Origin: Bathymodiolus brooksi | Taxonomy: Eukaryota; Mollusca; Bivalvia; Mytilida; Modiolidae | Assembly: GCA_963680875.1 (NCBI GenBank) | Contig: OY804575.1 | Location: 104,835,505-104,899,504, forward strand | Direction: 5' to 3' | DNA: 64,000 bases | Shown: piece by piece, positions 19,102-28,874 of the stretch | How positions within the stretch are numbered: the first letter of the stretch is position 1 | Layout of the letters: each line of letters begins with the position of its first letter | Notes under the pieces: generated by a model | The model's database searches: none | What the model was told of the DNA's origin: nothing | Seen by the model: the letters and a program-made list of their open reading frames with translations, nothing else | Program-made: the position numbers and the translations under genes

Positions 19102-20517
19102 TCAGAGACTCTCATGTTGAATGATATTCAGATCACCAGTGATTACATGTCCAGATGGGTTGTATTGAAAAGGAGAGTGGGAGCAGTCACAAGTCAGAGG
19201 GTTCTTAAGGTACTCTTCTATGTTAATATCTTGCAATGCTTCTTTGTAGTTGAAAATTTTACGGCCAATGCTGTTAGTGTAGCTATAGGAGACAATGGGA
19301 ACAGATTGATTTTTGAAATATGGTGGAATTTCTTTTACGACCTCTTTTCTATTAAGAATGTTGCTGATGTTAATAGCATCGATTCCTTTGTTAGCAAACG
19401 GAATATGGAGGAATTTTCTGTTGTTATCATGAAGAGGTTCAGATCGAACTGGTTTAAAAAGACGAAAGGACGCCACGTCACATATAATACTAGACAATCT
19501 GTACTTAGGAGAAAAAGGATCTACGCCTCCTTTGTCAAGTCCAAAATCTTTAAGATCTTTGAGGTAGTTTACAGGTAGTGAAAATAAGATTGTACGAATA
19601 TGATGAATTCCAAGAGGTTTCTGTATATTAGAAAGTAAATCATTAAAAGTATCTTGTAACGTTCTTGGTTTAGAGGACTTTTTAACATTAGGATGTTGAA
19701 TTCTTTTATGACCATGGCTACGTTTAGTTCTTGGAATAGTATTAAAAAGGCTCATCACGTTGATTTCGTTGCATCCAGGACTTGACAAATTTCCCACTCC
19801 TTTGATGTTATCATTGCAACCGTAAGGCATTGCAGTGCCTAATTCTTTTATCCAGAACAACTCTCTATCGGTGCGGTAAGGTGTACTAAGAATAGGACTG
19901 TTTGTATGATGGTAAATCTTCTCGATGATTCGAACTTTCATCGTCAAACAGCGGTCATGACCCGGTTGATTGAAATGATTATACAAAATCCTGTATTTGG
20001 GATCTTTTGCATCATATCGATGTTGGCTCATCCTACTTCGCAATGTTTGACGAGTTTTACCAACATACAAAAGTCCACAGAGTGTACATTCTATACCGTA
20101 AATAACATTTTTAGTAGAACAGTCCAGAGGTTCAAACGATTTGGTGTAGTACGTTTTTCCAGTTAAATTACTTGTAAATTCAGGAGAAGTTATTAGCATG
20201 ACGCATGTTTTACAAGTATTATTTTTGTCAGTTTTTATTTTGCAAGTAGTAATGCATGGAGAAGAGTCACAAGTACCTGGAGATTTAAGACAGTCCGAAA
20301 TATTAATAGAACAAGATTTTAAAATTTGATACGAATCTGAAGTTTTGAAATAATAATTACCCTCTGGCTGAACGTAAGACAAATCGGGGGTATCCCGTAG
20401 GATATTCCGTGGAACGCATATATCATTTGCTACCCTGTTCCGTGTAGTAGCAAATGAGGACCTTGTTAACCCGGGTGACGTCCTAGCCGGTATGTTGTCG
20501 TTAATTTCGTTATTCAT
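19102..20517 (-). CDS. GIY-YIG endonuclease with CxC linker, copy 2
   Basis: 471 aa from ATG 20517 to TGA 19102-19104, with the same protein sequence as copy 1. The nuclease core, Cys/His cluster and CxC linker are all intact. The upstream neighbour on the minus strand is the 3' UTR of copy 3. Confidence 0.9.
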   Translation of the reverse strand: MNNEINDNIPARTSPGLTRSSFATTRNRVANDICVPRNILRDTPDLSYVQPEGNYYFKTSDSYQILKSCSINISDCLKSPGTCDSSPCITTCKIKTDKNNTCKTCVMLITSPEFTSNLTGKTYYTKSFEPLDCSTKNVIYGIECTLCGLLYVGKTRQTLRSRMSQHRYDAKDPKYRILYNHFNQPGHDRCLTMKVRIIEKIYHHTNSPILSTPYRTDRELFWIKELGTAMPYGCNDNIKGVGNLSSPGCNEINVMSLFNTIPRTKRSHGHKRIQHPNVKKSSKPRTLQDTFNDLLSNIQKPLGIHHIRTILFSLPVNYLKDLKDFGLDKGGVDPFSPKYRLSSIICDVASFRLFKPVRSEPLHDNNRKFLHIPFANKGIDAINISNILNRKEVVKEIPPYFKNQSVPIVSYSYTNSIGRKIFNYKEALQDINIEEYLKNPLTCDCSHSPFQYNPSGHVITGDLNIIQHESL

Positions 20518-20964
20518 AATTGCTTAAGTAAAGCTACCAAGTTGCAATGACCTCGGGGAAAAAATATTCCACCAGCAGTGACATTGGGCATGGTTATAGT
20601 AAATAAAGGTAATAACAAAATTACCGAACTCCGAACAATCTTACAAAGGGAAAGTCAAAACTCATAATTATATAAACAGACAAAATCAGTCAACAACCGG
20701 AAAACTGTGAAAACCGTAATGACCCTGACTTGGTACAGGCATTTCTAAAGAAATGGTGGGTTGAATCAGATTTTAAGGCGCCAAACCTCCCGCTCTCATT
20801 ACGGTTCAAAGGTTGCGGCTGTCACTGTAACAGTATTTAAATACAGGAACAAAATAGGTAAAATAGTTGTCAAAGCAGTACCATATTCGGTGACGTAAAT
20901 GTCAAAAATATTTTTACGTCACACATTGACAAAAAAATTCTTGACATTTGCGACTTCTTTATCT

Positions 20965-22599
20965 TTATACATTTTCACTATATGAAAATGCATCGCTTAT
21001 AATTTTTTCTGCAGAGACGGAATATATTTCGACAAGATATTGGTATCGGAATATAAACTTTTTAAGAGATCGAATAAGGCGAATCTTTTTATAGCCCTGG
21101 TCCAGTAGCCTGTTTCTCAGATGAAGATGACGTTTCAGGAAATCAGAATAATTGCTACTGGCCCTTGCATAGCGAATCAATTGCGAGATGTAAACACCAT
21201 ATGCAGGAGAAGCTGGTATATTGCTGCACATGTTTGGAAAATTTATGATTTTAAAATTGAAGTCGTCCCGCTTATCATAAATTTTAGTACTGAGTTGACC
21301 ACTGTTGTCAAATTCGAGGTATAAGTCCAAAAATGATGCGGACGAAGCTGTATCGGTGGTCTCTTTAACTTCCAGCTCTGGAGGATATATCAATGGAAGA
21401 AATTCTGCAAATCTAGAATTATTGATAGATAAAACGTCATCAATATACCTGTATGTGAAATTAAAGGCTCTAGCCTCATGAATCTTCTTATCTTTTACAA
21501 GCTTTTGAAGAAACTCCGACTCATATGAGTATAAAATTAAATCGGCTAGAAGAGGGGCACAATTCGTACCCATTGGTATGCCGACGACCTGCTGAAACAG
21601 TGTCCCTCCAAAGGAGACAAATATGTTATCGATGAGGAACTCCAGCATACTGATCACTTGTTCCTCGGAGTAGCATGTTTTACCTTTATGAATTTTGTTT
21701 GAAAAATATGTGGAATTGTAGCCTAACACAACAAATTTTGAGCCATAGTTTCTATGACTAAAAGCTTTATGAATTGTTTCTTTTAAGCGGGTTTTTAATT
21801 TGTCATGCGGTAGGGTGGTATATAGAGTTGAAAAATCAAATGTTTTGATGGAGGATACCTGAGAAAAAGATCTTGATTTCAGGTTATCCAAAAGATCTTT
21901 AGAGTTTTTCAAAATCCACATGTGATTTATGCCACTACGCGAGTAAACAGTTTCACAATATTTCTGTTGTCCCTCTTTTACTGCAGACAGAATCTTTGTC
22001 AGGTGAATAGACAATTCTTTCGTCGAACAAGTTGATGATCCCGCTATGTACCTTTCTTTGTATGGTGTCTTATGGAGTTTAGGTATCCAATATAAGTAGG
22101 GTAAATCCTCAGACTCTTTACCAGAGGGAATGTTTAAAGAGGTCATGAATGATCTGTGGTTAGCTAGGATTTCATCTTTGTCGAACGAAGTTGGTTTGTA
22201 TGTGATATTACTAGAGGTGTTGCTATTTATGCCTAATTCCTTGATTAGGCATTCGAAGTAATATGATTTACATACAAACACGATATTGTTGGAAGCCTTG
22301 TCAGCAGGAACGATAACATATTTGTCATGAAGAGAGGAAAGACACTTAACAGCTTCTTGGTCTTTAAATACAGACTTAGGTCGACTATTAACACAATTTT
22401 TGAGTTTGTGAATCCGACCTTGTACTAGAGACCTAATTGTTCTAACCCAGTCTGACAAGGACTCTAACTCAGGATCTTGGTCTACTTCTCTCTTTATCCA
22501 CCTTCTGGCATAATCTTCAACAGCATCCATAATTATCTTGAAATTATGTTTCCAATTGATGTGTTGAGGTTCTCTGAATTTAGGACCATGAGAAATCAC
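20965..22599 (-). CDS. Penelope-like reverse transcriptase, copy 3
   Basis: 544 codons, Ile355 and Asn432, otherwise as copy 2. The RT motifs are intact. With the frameshift upstream, a full nuclease-RT protein could not be made from this copy even if the TGA were read through. Confidence 0.88.
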   Translation of the reverse strand: MISHGPKFREPQHINWKHNFKIIMDAVEDYARRWIKREVDQDPELESLSDWVRTIRSLVQGRIHKLKNCVNSRPKSVFKDQEAVKCLSSLHDKYVIVPADKASNNIVFVCKSYYFECLIKELGINSNTSSNITYKPTSFDKDEILANHRSFMTSLNIPSGKESEDLPYLYWIPKLHKTPYKERYIAGSSTCSTKELSIHLTKILSAVKEGQQKYCETVYSRSGINHMWILKNSKDLLDNLKSRSFSQVSSIKTFDFSTLYTTLPHDKLKTRLKETIHKAFSHRNYGSKFVVLGYNSTYFSNKIHKGKTCYSEEQVISMLEFLIDNIFVSFGGTLFQQVVGIPMGTNCAPLLADLILYSYESEFLQKLVKDKKIHEARAFNFTYRYIDDVLSINNSRFAEFLPLIYPPELEVKETTDTASSASFLDLYLEFDNSGQLSTKIYDKRDDFNFKIINFPNMCSNIPASPAYGVYISQLIRYARASSNYSDFLKRHLHLRNRLLDQGYKKIRLIRSLKKFIFRYQYLVEIYSVSAEKIISDAFSYSENV

Positions 22600-22602
22600 C
22601 TT

Positions 22603-24008
22603 TCAGAGACTCTCATGTTGAATGATATTCAGATCACCAGTGATTACATGTCCAGATGGGTTGTATTGAAAAGGAGAGTGGGAGCAGTCACAAGTCAGAG
22701 GGTTCTTAAGGTACTCTTCTATGTTAATATCTTGCAATGCTTCTTTGTAGTTGAAAATTTTACGGCCAATGCTGTTAGTGTAGCTATAGGAGACAATGGG
22801 AACAGATTGATTTTTGAAATATGGTGGAATTTCTTTTACGACCTCTTTTCTATTAAGAATGTTGCTGATGTTAATAGCATCGATTCCTTTGTTAGCAAAC
22901 GGAATATGGAGGAATTTTCTGTTGTTATCATGAAGAGGTTCAGATCGAACTGGTTTAAAAAGACGAAAGGACGCCACGTCACATATAATACTAGACAATC
23001 TGTACTTAGGAGAAAAAGGATCTACGCCTCCTTTGTCAAGTCCAAAATCTTTAAGATCTTTGAGGTAGTTTACAGGTAGTGAAAATAAGATTGTACGAAT
23101 ATGATGAATTCCAAGAGGTTTCTGTATATTAGAAAGTAAATCATTAAAAGTATCTTGTAACGTTCTTGGTTTAGAGGACTTTTTAACATTAGGATGTTGA
23201 ATTCTTTTATGACCATGGCTACGTTTAGTTCTTGGAATAGTATTAAAAAGGCTCATCACGTTGATTTCGTTGCATCCAGGACTTGACAAATTTCCCACTC
23301 CTTTGATGTTATCATTGCAACCGTAAGGCATTGCAGTGCCTAATTCTTTTATCCAGAACAACTCTCTATCGGTGCGGTAAGGTGTACTAAGAATAGGACT
23401 GTTTGTATGATGGTAAATCTTCTCGATGATTCGAACTTTCATCGTCAAACAGCGGTCATGACCCGGTTGATTGAAATGATTATACAAAATCCTGTATTTG
23501 GGATCTTTTGCATCATATCGATGTTGGCTCATCCTACTTCGCAATGTTTGACGAGTTTTACCAACATACAAAAGTCCACAGAGTGTACATTCTATACCGT
23601 AAATAACATTTTTAGTAGAACAGTCCAGAGGTTCAAACGATTTGGTGTAGTACGTAAATTACTTGTAAATTCAGGAGAAGTTATTAGCATGACGCATGTT
23701 TTACAAGTATTATTTTTGTCAGTTTTTATTTTGCAAGTAGTAATGCATGGAGAAGAGTCACAAGTACCTGGAGATTTAAGACAGTCCGAAATATTAATAG
23801 AACAAGATTTTAAAATTTGATACGAATCTGAAGTTTTGAAATAATAATTACCCTCTGGCTGAACGTAAGACAAATCGGGGGTATCCCGTAGGATATTCCG
23901 TGGAACGCATATATCATTTGCTACCCTGTTCCGTGTAGTAGCAAATGAGGACCTTGTTAACCCGGGTGACGTCCTAGCCGGTATGTTGTCGTTAATTTCG
24001 TTATTCAT
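22603..24008 (-). pseudogene. GIY-YIG endonuclease, copy 3, frameshifted
   Basis: The N-terminal part (ATG 24008) reads correctly for about 118 residues, then leaves frame at the 10-bp deletion (23654/23655) and stops at 23592. The rest of the nuclease (from LYVGKTRQTLR onward) and the CxC linker are preserved in the original frame down to TGA 22603-22605. The break falls between the CKTC cluster and the VIYGIEC motif. Confidence 0.88.
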
Positions 24009-24095
24009 AATTGCTTAAGTAAAGCTACCAAGTTGCAATGACCTCGGGGAAAAAATATTCCACCAGCAGTGACATTGGGCATGGTTATAGTAAAT

Positions 24096-24531
24096 AAAGG
24101 TAATAACAAAATTACCGAACTCCGAACAATCTTACAAAGGGAAAGTCAAAACTCATAATTATATAAACAGACAAAATCAGTCAACAACCGGAAAACTGTG
24201 AAAACCGTAATGACCCTGACTTGGTACAGGCATTTCTAAAGAAATGGTGGGTTGAATCAGATTTTAAGGCGCCAAACCTCCCGCTCTCATTACGGTTCAA
24301 AGGTTGCGGCTGTCACTGTAACAGTATTTAAATACAGGAACAAAATAGGTAAAATAGTTGTCAAAGCAGTACCATATTCGGTGACGTAAATGTCAAAAAT
24401 ATTTTTACGTCACACATTGACAAAAAAATTCTTGACATTTGCGACTTCTTTATCTTTATACATTTTCACTATATGAAAATGCATCGCTTATAATTTTTTC
24501 TGCAGAGACGGAATATATTTCGACAAGATAT
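24096..24531 (-). mobile_element. 5'-truncated Naiad-like copy 4 (pseudo-LTR)
   Basis: 436 bp holding the complete 3' UTR and about the last 24 codons of the RT frame, ending inside the codons for the YQYLVE region. As the upstream partial copy (minus-strand sense) it has the position of a Penelope pseudo-LTR. It is followed by TATACGAGA twice (24529-24537 and 24538-24546), the second copy being host Ngaro sequence. Confidence 0.9.
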
Positions 24532-24537
24532 ACGAGA

Positions 24538-24775
24538 TATACGAGAGCACGAGAGATTTTACTTAAAGCTTTAGATGATATTGGTTTTGATAAGTCGAGA
24601 TTCGGCCTTCATAGTTTGAGAAGCGGAGGGGCCTCAACTGCAGCTAATAAAGGGGTTTCTGAGAGATTGTTAAAAGCATATGGACGTTGATCATGAGATA
24701 GGGCTAAAGATGGGTGCATTAAAGATAATTTACGATGACAAATGTCGGTCTCTTTGAATCTTGGCATTTAGTTCA
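24538..24775 (+). pseudogene. Ngaro tyrosine recombinase, C-terminal part (dead)
   Basis: Continues the gene broken at 13602: the last host codons at the left give NNRPLSY and the right side resumes TRAREILLKALDDIGFD. The catalytic HxxR box is present (HSLRSGGASTAAN). Then the box normally ending in H-G-R-W reads AYGR followed by TGA, with another TGA two codons later. In DRAKDGCIKDN the position of the nucleophilic Tyr (GY) is Cys. So a catalytic His, the Trp and the Tyr nucleophile are all lost; the copy could not recombine. Confidence 0.85.
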
Positions 24776-24803
24776 ATACTGTTTTATCGTCCTTTGTTTG
24801 ATC

Positions 24804-24910
24804 GAAGTTACTGCGAGCAACAAAACCTAAATTACGTGTTGTCTTTTTATGTGCCCATATGAGTTAGACAAGAAATAATTTAAATTCGGACGAGTTAGCG
24901 AGGGAGAATT
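24804..24910 (+). repeat. Ngaro B1 repeat
   Basis: 107 bp (GAAGTTACTGCGAGCAAC to GCGAGGGAGAATT), matching B2 at 25264-25370 with about three substitutions. It directly abuts A2. Confidence 0.9.
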
Positions 24911-24911
24911 T

Positions 24912-25188
24912 AAATGTATTTCTTTTTGTTTGATAATGGGTTTTCCCCTTTAAATATATATGTAAGATATAAATAAAGTTGGGTAACCTGTTTGGATAGT
25001 ATGCATATTCCAGGTTTTAAATACACGTAGTAACAAGTATCTTTTGCACGAGAAAGGTTTTGGCGGTAATTAGGGCGGGGTATTTTAATTGATATATAAA
25101 GGCCTGTTTGAATAATTTCATTATCGAAGGTGCTCACAGTAAATACGATCCAGACGTTACAAGTTTTTCACTGCAGAGTTGACTTTTA
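24912..25188 (+). repeat. Ngaro A2 repeat
   Basis: 277-bp copy of the left end A1 (8476-8752), located between B1 and B2 as expected for split direct repeats. Confidence 0.9.
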
Positions 25189-25263
25189 TTTAGTACATTG
25201 TCATGTTTACATTGTCATGTTTGTAATTAAGTATTAAAAATTGTTTCGCAAGAAAAAAGAAGA

Positions 25264-25370
25264 GAAGTTACTGCGAGCAACCAAACCTAATTTATGTGTT
25301 GTCTTTTTATGTGCCCATATGAGTTAGACAAGAAATAATTTAAATTCGGACGAGTTAGCGAGGGAGAATT
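25264..25370 (+). repeat. Ngaro B2 repeat (right end)
   Basis: 107-bp copy of B1. Its last base is the element's right end; the next bases, AAGGTCA, continue repeat R from 8475. Confidence 0.9.
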
Positions 25371-27007
25371 AAGGTCAATTATACCTCAGGGAGGACCAAT
25401 TCTTACTGTCAGGTTAGCACGGAGGTACATTAAATATACCAATATTATTTAAGTGCACCAAATGCACCTTCTTCAATAGTGATTAATGCCCAATGATGAT
25501 GAATCTCTAAATTATATTAATAACGTCTCTCTTACGCCATATTTTTGAATATTTTCAATAAGGTGACAAATTGTTCTTAGTGAGATGCATGTTTGAAATA
25601 AGACTGGAAAATCAGTTTCAAGTCAGTAGCGCACAAATTAATGATACACATTTATTTTCAAAATATAAAATTTAATCATCTATATTTCTTTTTTATATTT
25701 TAAACTACACCTATCAATGTAAAAGAAAGTACATATATCTTTTCAAAATGTAAAATTTCATCAGGATATCGATCAGGGGGAAGGGAGCTTAAGGTCGTTG
25801 ACCTCTGGACACTAGCCTAACACCACTGACAAATACCCGCATCAACATCTAGGATTCCAAACACCTAATGCAATCGGAGGATTTCACTGCTCAGTTCGTA
25901 ATAGCTGTCAGGGCTTTCTCCCAAATAAATCTACTAGTCAATAGTTAGCTGCCAATTTGCTGCAAGTGACGATAAACACCCATGAACCATATAGGACAGT
26001 CGTATATAAACTTTGTTTTGACGGTTTTAGCACGTGCACATTTTCCCGCGCACAATAATGTGAAAAGGAAATTGTAATGTCATTACGATTACAGAGAAAA
26101 TGCGAAAAGTATGCTCTAGGTAAGCATATCATGGGTTACACAGCTGTCACAACGGCTATTTATTGTAGACTTGGTTCAGTTCTTAACGTCTGTGTCAGTC
26201 AACGTCTGTGTCAGTCAAATTATTTCACAAGTGACCATTATCGCTCTGGGCGACCAATAGTCACATGTCCAGCAAAGGTTTATTCGTCTACGCTACATAA
26301 ATAATTGGTTATTTTCGACCACATCTAAAACTATTGTTTAATGCAGACGGGTTAGTGCTCGAACAATAAAAATCATCGACGGCAACGTTAATGGTGGTTC
26401 AAAGCAGAATAACGTGGGTGGTTGAACAACGAGTGGAGTCACGTGTTCAAGTCTGATTGATTTGTTGGCGGAAGTGAGATGGTGTGGGATGAAATCACGC
26501 CACGTAGGACAACTCTTTTTGACGATACGTTAAAATACTGGTAGACACAAAGAGAAACAAAATTAAAAACAGCAGTTGTAAATTTCATGCATAAAAATGA
26601 ACCTAGCTGTACGTTTCAACATAGCAATGCAAAAGGACAAACTACTCGCATATCTATGGCTTTTCCTCAGAGTATTAATGTTTTGCACTGGACGTTAAAA
26701 CAATCATACGTGTATCCAAGACGACCACATCTAAAACGCAAAATCACCAAGACAACCACTCTGACATATCTCCGACAGGCAATACAGGAGCAGTGAAACT
26801 GGCTGTATTCGCGCACATCTTCAAGCCAATCCGACTCCGTCTACTATTCGTCCTCAATACCAATGGTGAACACACAAAAGTATTCACTTTTTGTAAACAT
26901 TTTTGTTCTTGGAAGTCGTCCCCATTAGTGTCATTTTGATCGGAAGATGAATATATTATTCATTTGTAAAGAAAATAAGGATCATTATGTTACTGTATTT
27001 TGTTTGG
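25371..27007. other. No supported gene
   Basis: The start continues repeat R. A ~15-bp tandem duplication (GTCTGTGTCAGTCAACGTCT) lies at 26188-26220. Small frames at 26077-26304 and 26587-26796 have no recognisable similarity. Confidence 0.45.
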
Positions 27008-27270
27008 TTTATGGTGTTTAACGCCACTTTCAACGATATTTCAGTTATATCATGACGGTCAGTTTTATTGGTCAAGGAATACGGAGTTCCCATAGAAAAC
27101 CACCGACCTGTCGCAAGTCACTGACAAACTTCATCATATAATGTGGTATCGAGTACACATCGCCATGAACGGGGTTTAAACTCAAAACTTTAGTGATGAT
27201 AGGCACTGATTGCACAGGTAGTTGTAAATCCAATTACCATACCATCATGACCACGACGACCCCTACTGTA
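27008..27270 (-). repeat. tRNA-headed SINE (type B)
   Basis: Minus-strand copy whose tail is at the left (GGTGTTTAACGCCACTTTCA) and whose tRNA-like head, ending AGGGGTCGTCGTGG on the minus strand, is at the right. The intact plus-strand relative is at 45632-45893. Confidence 0.75.
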
Positions 27271-28522
27271 TTTGGAGACTGTCTTTGATATAATATAAAA
27301 TGCATATATATATCCTATCATTTGTCCCTTAGTATATATTGCAGAACATAAAGCGAGCACCACTTTTTATTTTTGTCTTTTTATAAACATACGGTACTGT
27401 GTTTTATGTGTTTGCAAATTGTAAAATATTTGTATCTGGTAGACGTGTATTATTTATGTTTTTCCCCTGTAATATTCTTTGAACTTTGCCAAATATACTT
27501 TGAACATTACAACAGTAACACGACGGGTGCCACGTGTGGAGCAAGAACTACTAACTATTCCAGAGCATCTGGGTTCACCTCCGGTTTTAGTGAGGTTCGT
27601 GTTGCTCAATCTTTAGTTTTCTGTGTTTTGAAGATTATTGTTTGTTATTTTGCTTTTTTCCTTTGGTCATTGTATTGTCTGTCCCTCTTAGATTTACAGT
27701 TTCTTATTCTGCCTTTGGTATCTTCAAACTTTTCTTCTGTGTTATATTATATTTTTAACATGCAATTTTCTTGATTAGTGCTTAAAATAAATCATGAAAA
27801 GGACGTTGTTAATTAAAAATAGACAACATCTTTATAAATATATGTATTAGACATGATTTATATAGTAACTTAAAATAGATCTGAAGAAAATATAGCCGAC
27901 ATGTCTGTATATAGCTACTCTAAAAATGAATTTTGTAGACATTTTTATGTTTTGTAATAACTTTATTCTTTTATAAACAAAAAATTGTCACTCCCTTTTG
28001 TAAAAGGACAACGGGAAATTACAAACCTTCAGGAAGATATGTGTCTTACCATTTTTTCTCTAATTAATATATGAAATAACGTCAATTCAGGTAAATACGA
28101 CAGACTTAACCAGCTGTGAATGTAATTATTGTATCATTAAGTAAAACGACAAGATGCGTCATACAGTGCTCAAGTACATGAAATCAAGAAAGGTACTCTA
28201 GTAGCAACAACACATTTACTAAATCATTTTCTGGTGTTAAATACATTATGAAGTAATGTTTGTATAAAAACAGGAGCACTATTGGTGTAAGAACTTATAT
28301 TTTGCAGTACAATGCAATTATCAGAGAGGTCAACAACAAAGCAAACTGATGAGCCTCTGATTGGGAAATGTACAAAATGTGGCGGTGCAAAACCGGTTAA
28401 TCAAGTTCAAGTCATCGCCTCTTCAACCTGCACAGATTCGCTTAAATCTAATCTACTGTCGACTGGTTTACCATTCCGTTACGAATAACAGATTACACTT
28501 TTGTTTTTTTTATATATTTGAT
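27271..28522. other. Penelope-like 3' tail and gene-free sequence
   Basis: About 27510-27740 (plus) is a 3' tail of the second Penelope-like family (ACACGACGGGTGCCACGTGT, GGAGCAAGAACT, then TCTTTAGTTTTCTGTG and CATTGTATTGTCTGTCC). The 133-codon frame over it is a repeat translation. The rest is AT-rich with nothing supported. Confidence 0.55.
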
Positions 28523-28874
28523 ATAGATTGGTCATAACTATTCAAAGAAATAAATGGTCTTCAAGAGAAACAAGTTTAATAATAAAAAAAAATAACTTGA
28601 TGGAATTGAATTAGATTGGTCATAACTATTCAAAGAAATAAATGGTTTTCAAGAGAAACAAGTTTAATAATAAAACAAAATAACTTGATGGAATTGAATT
28701 AGATTGGTCATAACTATTCAAAGAAATAAATGGTTTTCAAGAGAAACAAGTTTAATAATAAAAAAAAATAACTTGATGGAATTGAATTAGATTGGTCATA
28801 ACTATTCAAAGAAATAAATGGTCTTCAAGAGAAACAAGTTTAATAATAAAAAAAATAACTTGATGGAATTGAAT
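28523..28874. repeat. ~88-bp tandem repeat, 4 copies
   Basis: Four near-identical units (ATTGGTCATAACTATTCAAA, AATGGTCTTCAAGAGAAAC, an A-run, AACTTGATGGAATTGAAT). Variation is mainly in A-run length and one T/C site. Confidence 0.92.

Larger units (their letters stand above)
17104..20604 (-). mobile_element. Naiad-like unit, copy 2
   Basis: 3501-bp unit, offset exactly 3501 from copy 1. It differs from copy 1 at only a few places I can see: an A/T change giving Ile instead of Phe at RT residue 355, and C for T in the 3' UTR (GAAAACTGTG versus GAAAATTGTG). Both frames are intact apart from the shared TGA. Confidence 0.92.
20605..24095 (-). mobile_element. Naiad-like unit, copy 3 (10-bp deletion)
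   Basis: 3491 bp, 10 bp shorter than the other units. The deletion removes TTTTCCAGTT-like sequence at 23654/23655 and shifts the frame just before the nuclease core. The RT frame is intact but has Asn432 where copies 1 and 2 have Asp. Confidence 0.92.
13603..24531 (-). mobile_element. Naiad-type Penelope-like element array (3 copies plus truncated 4th)
   Basis: Head-to-tail units of 3501, 3501 and 3491 bp (13603-17103, 17104-20604, 20605-24095), then a 5'-truncated fourth (24096-24531: 3' UTR plus the last codons of the RT frame). Junctions are identical, with the 3' end of one copy touching the 5' end of the next. This is the partial-tandem (pseudo-LTR) structure known for Penelope-like elements, here extended to three full units. 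Domain order is GIY-YIG nuclease, CxC linker, RT, which is the N-terminal-nuclease (Naiad) order rather than the classical C-terminal one. It inserted into the Ngaro recombinase gene: the left flank ends TCTTAT, and the right flank shows TATACGAGA twice before GCACGAG. Confidence 0.92.
8476..25370 (+). mobile_element. Ngaro-like (DIRS-order) retrotransposon with two nested insertions
   Basis: The ends are split direct repeats, the hallmark of Ngaro-type elements: A1 (8476-8752) at the left, and B1 (24804-24910), A2 (24912-25188) and B2 (25264-25370) at the right. A1/A2 and B1/B2 have equal lengths (277 and 107 bp) and differ at only a few positions. Gene order is gag (from 8764), RT-RNase H (to 12386), tyrosine recombinase (about 12835 to 24775). 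There is no target duplication, as expected for recombinase-mediated insertion, and the flanks rejoin as CAGCT-AAGGTCA, matching repeat R. Removing the two insertions leaves about 5 kb. The copy is dead: frameshifts in gag and recombinase, stops and a lost catalytic Tyr. Confidence 0.9.

Noticed and set aside
27373..27774. 133-codon frame with hydrophobic C-terminus
   Set aside because: Its second half is the T-rich Penelope-like 3' tail, which gives similar peptides at many other sites in the window.
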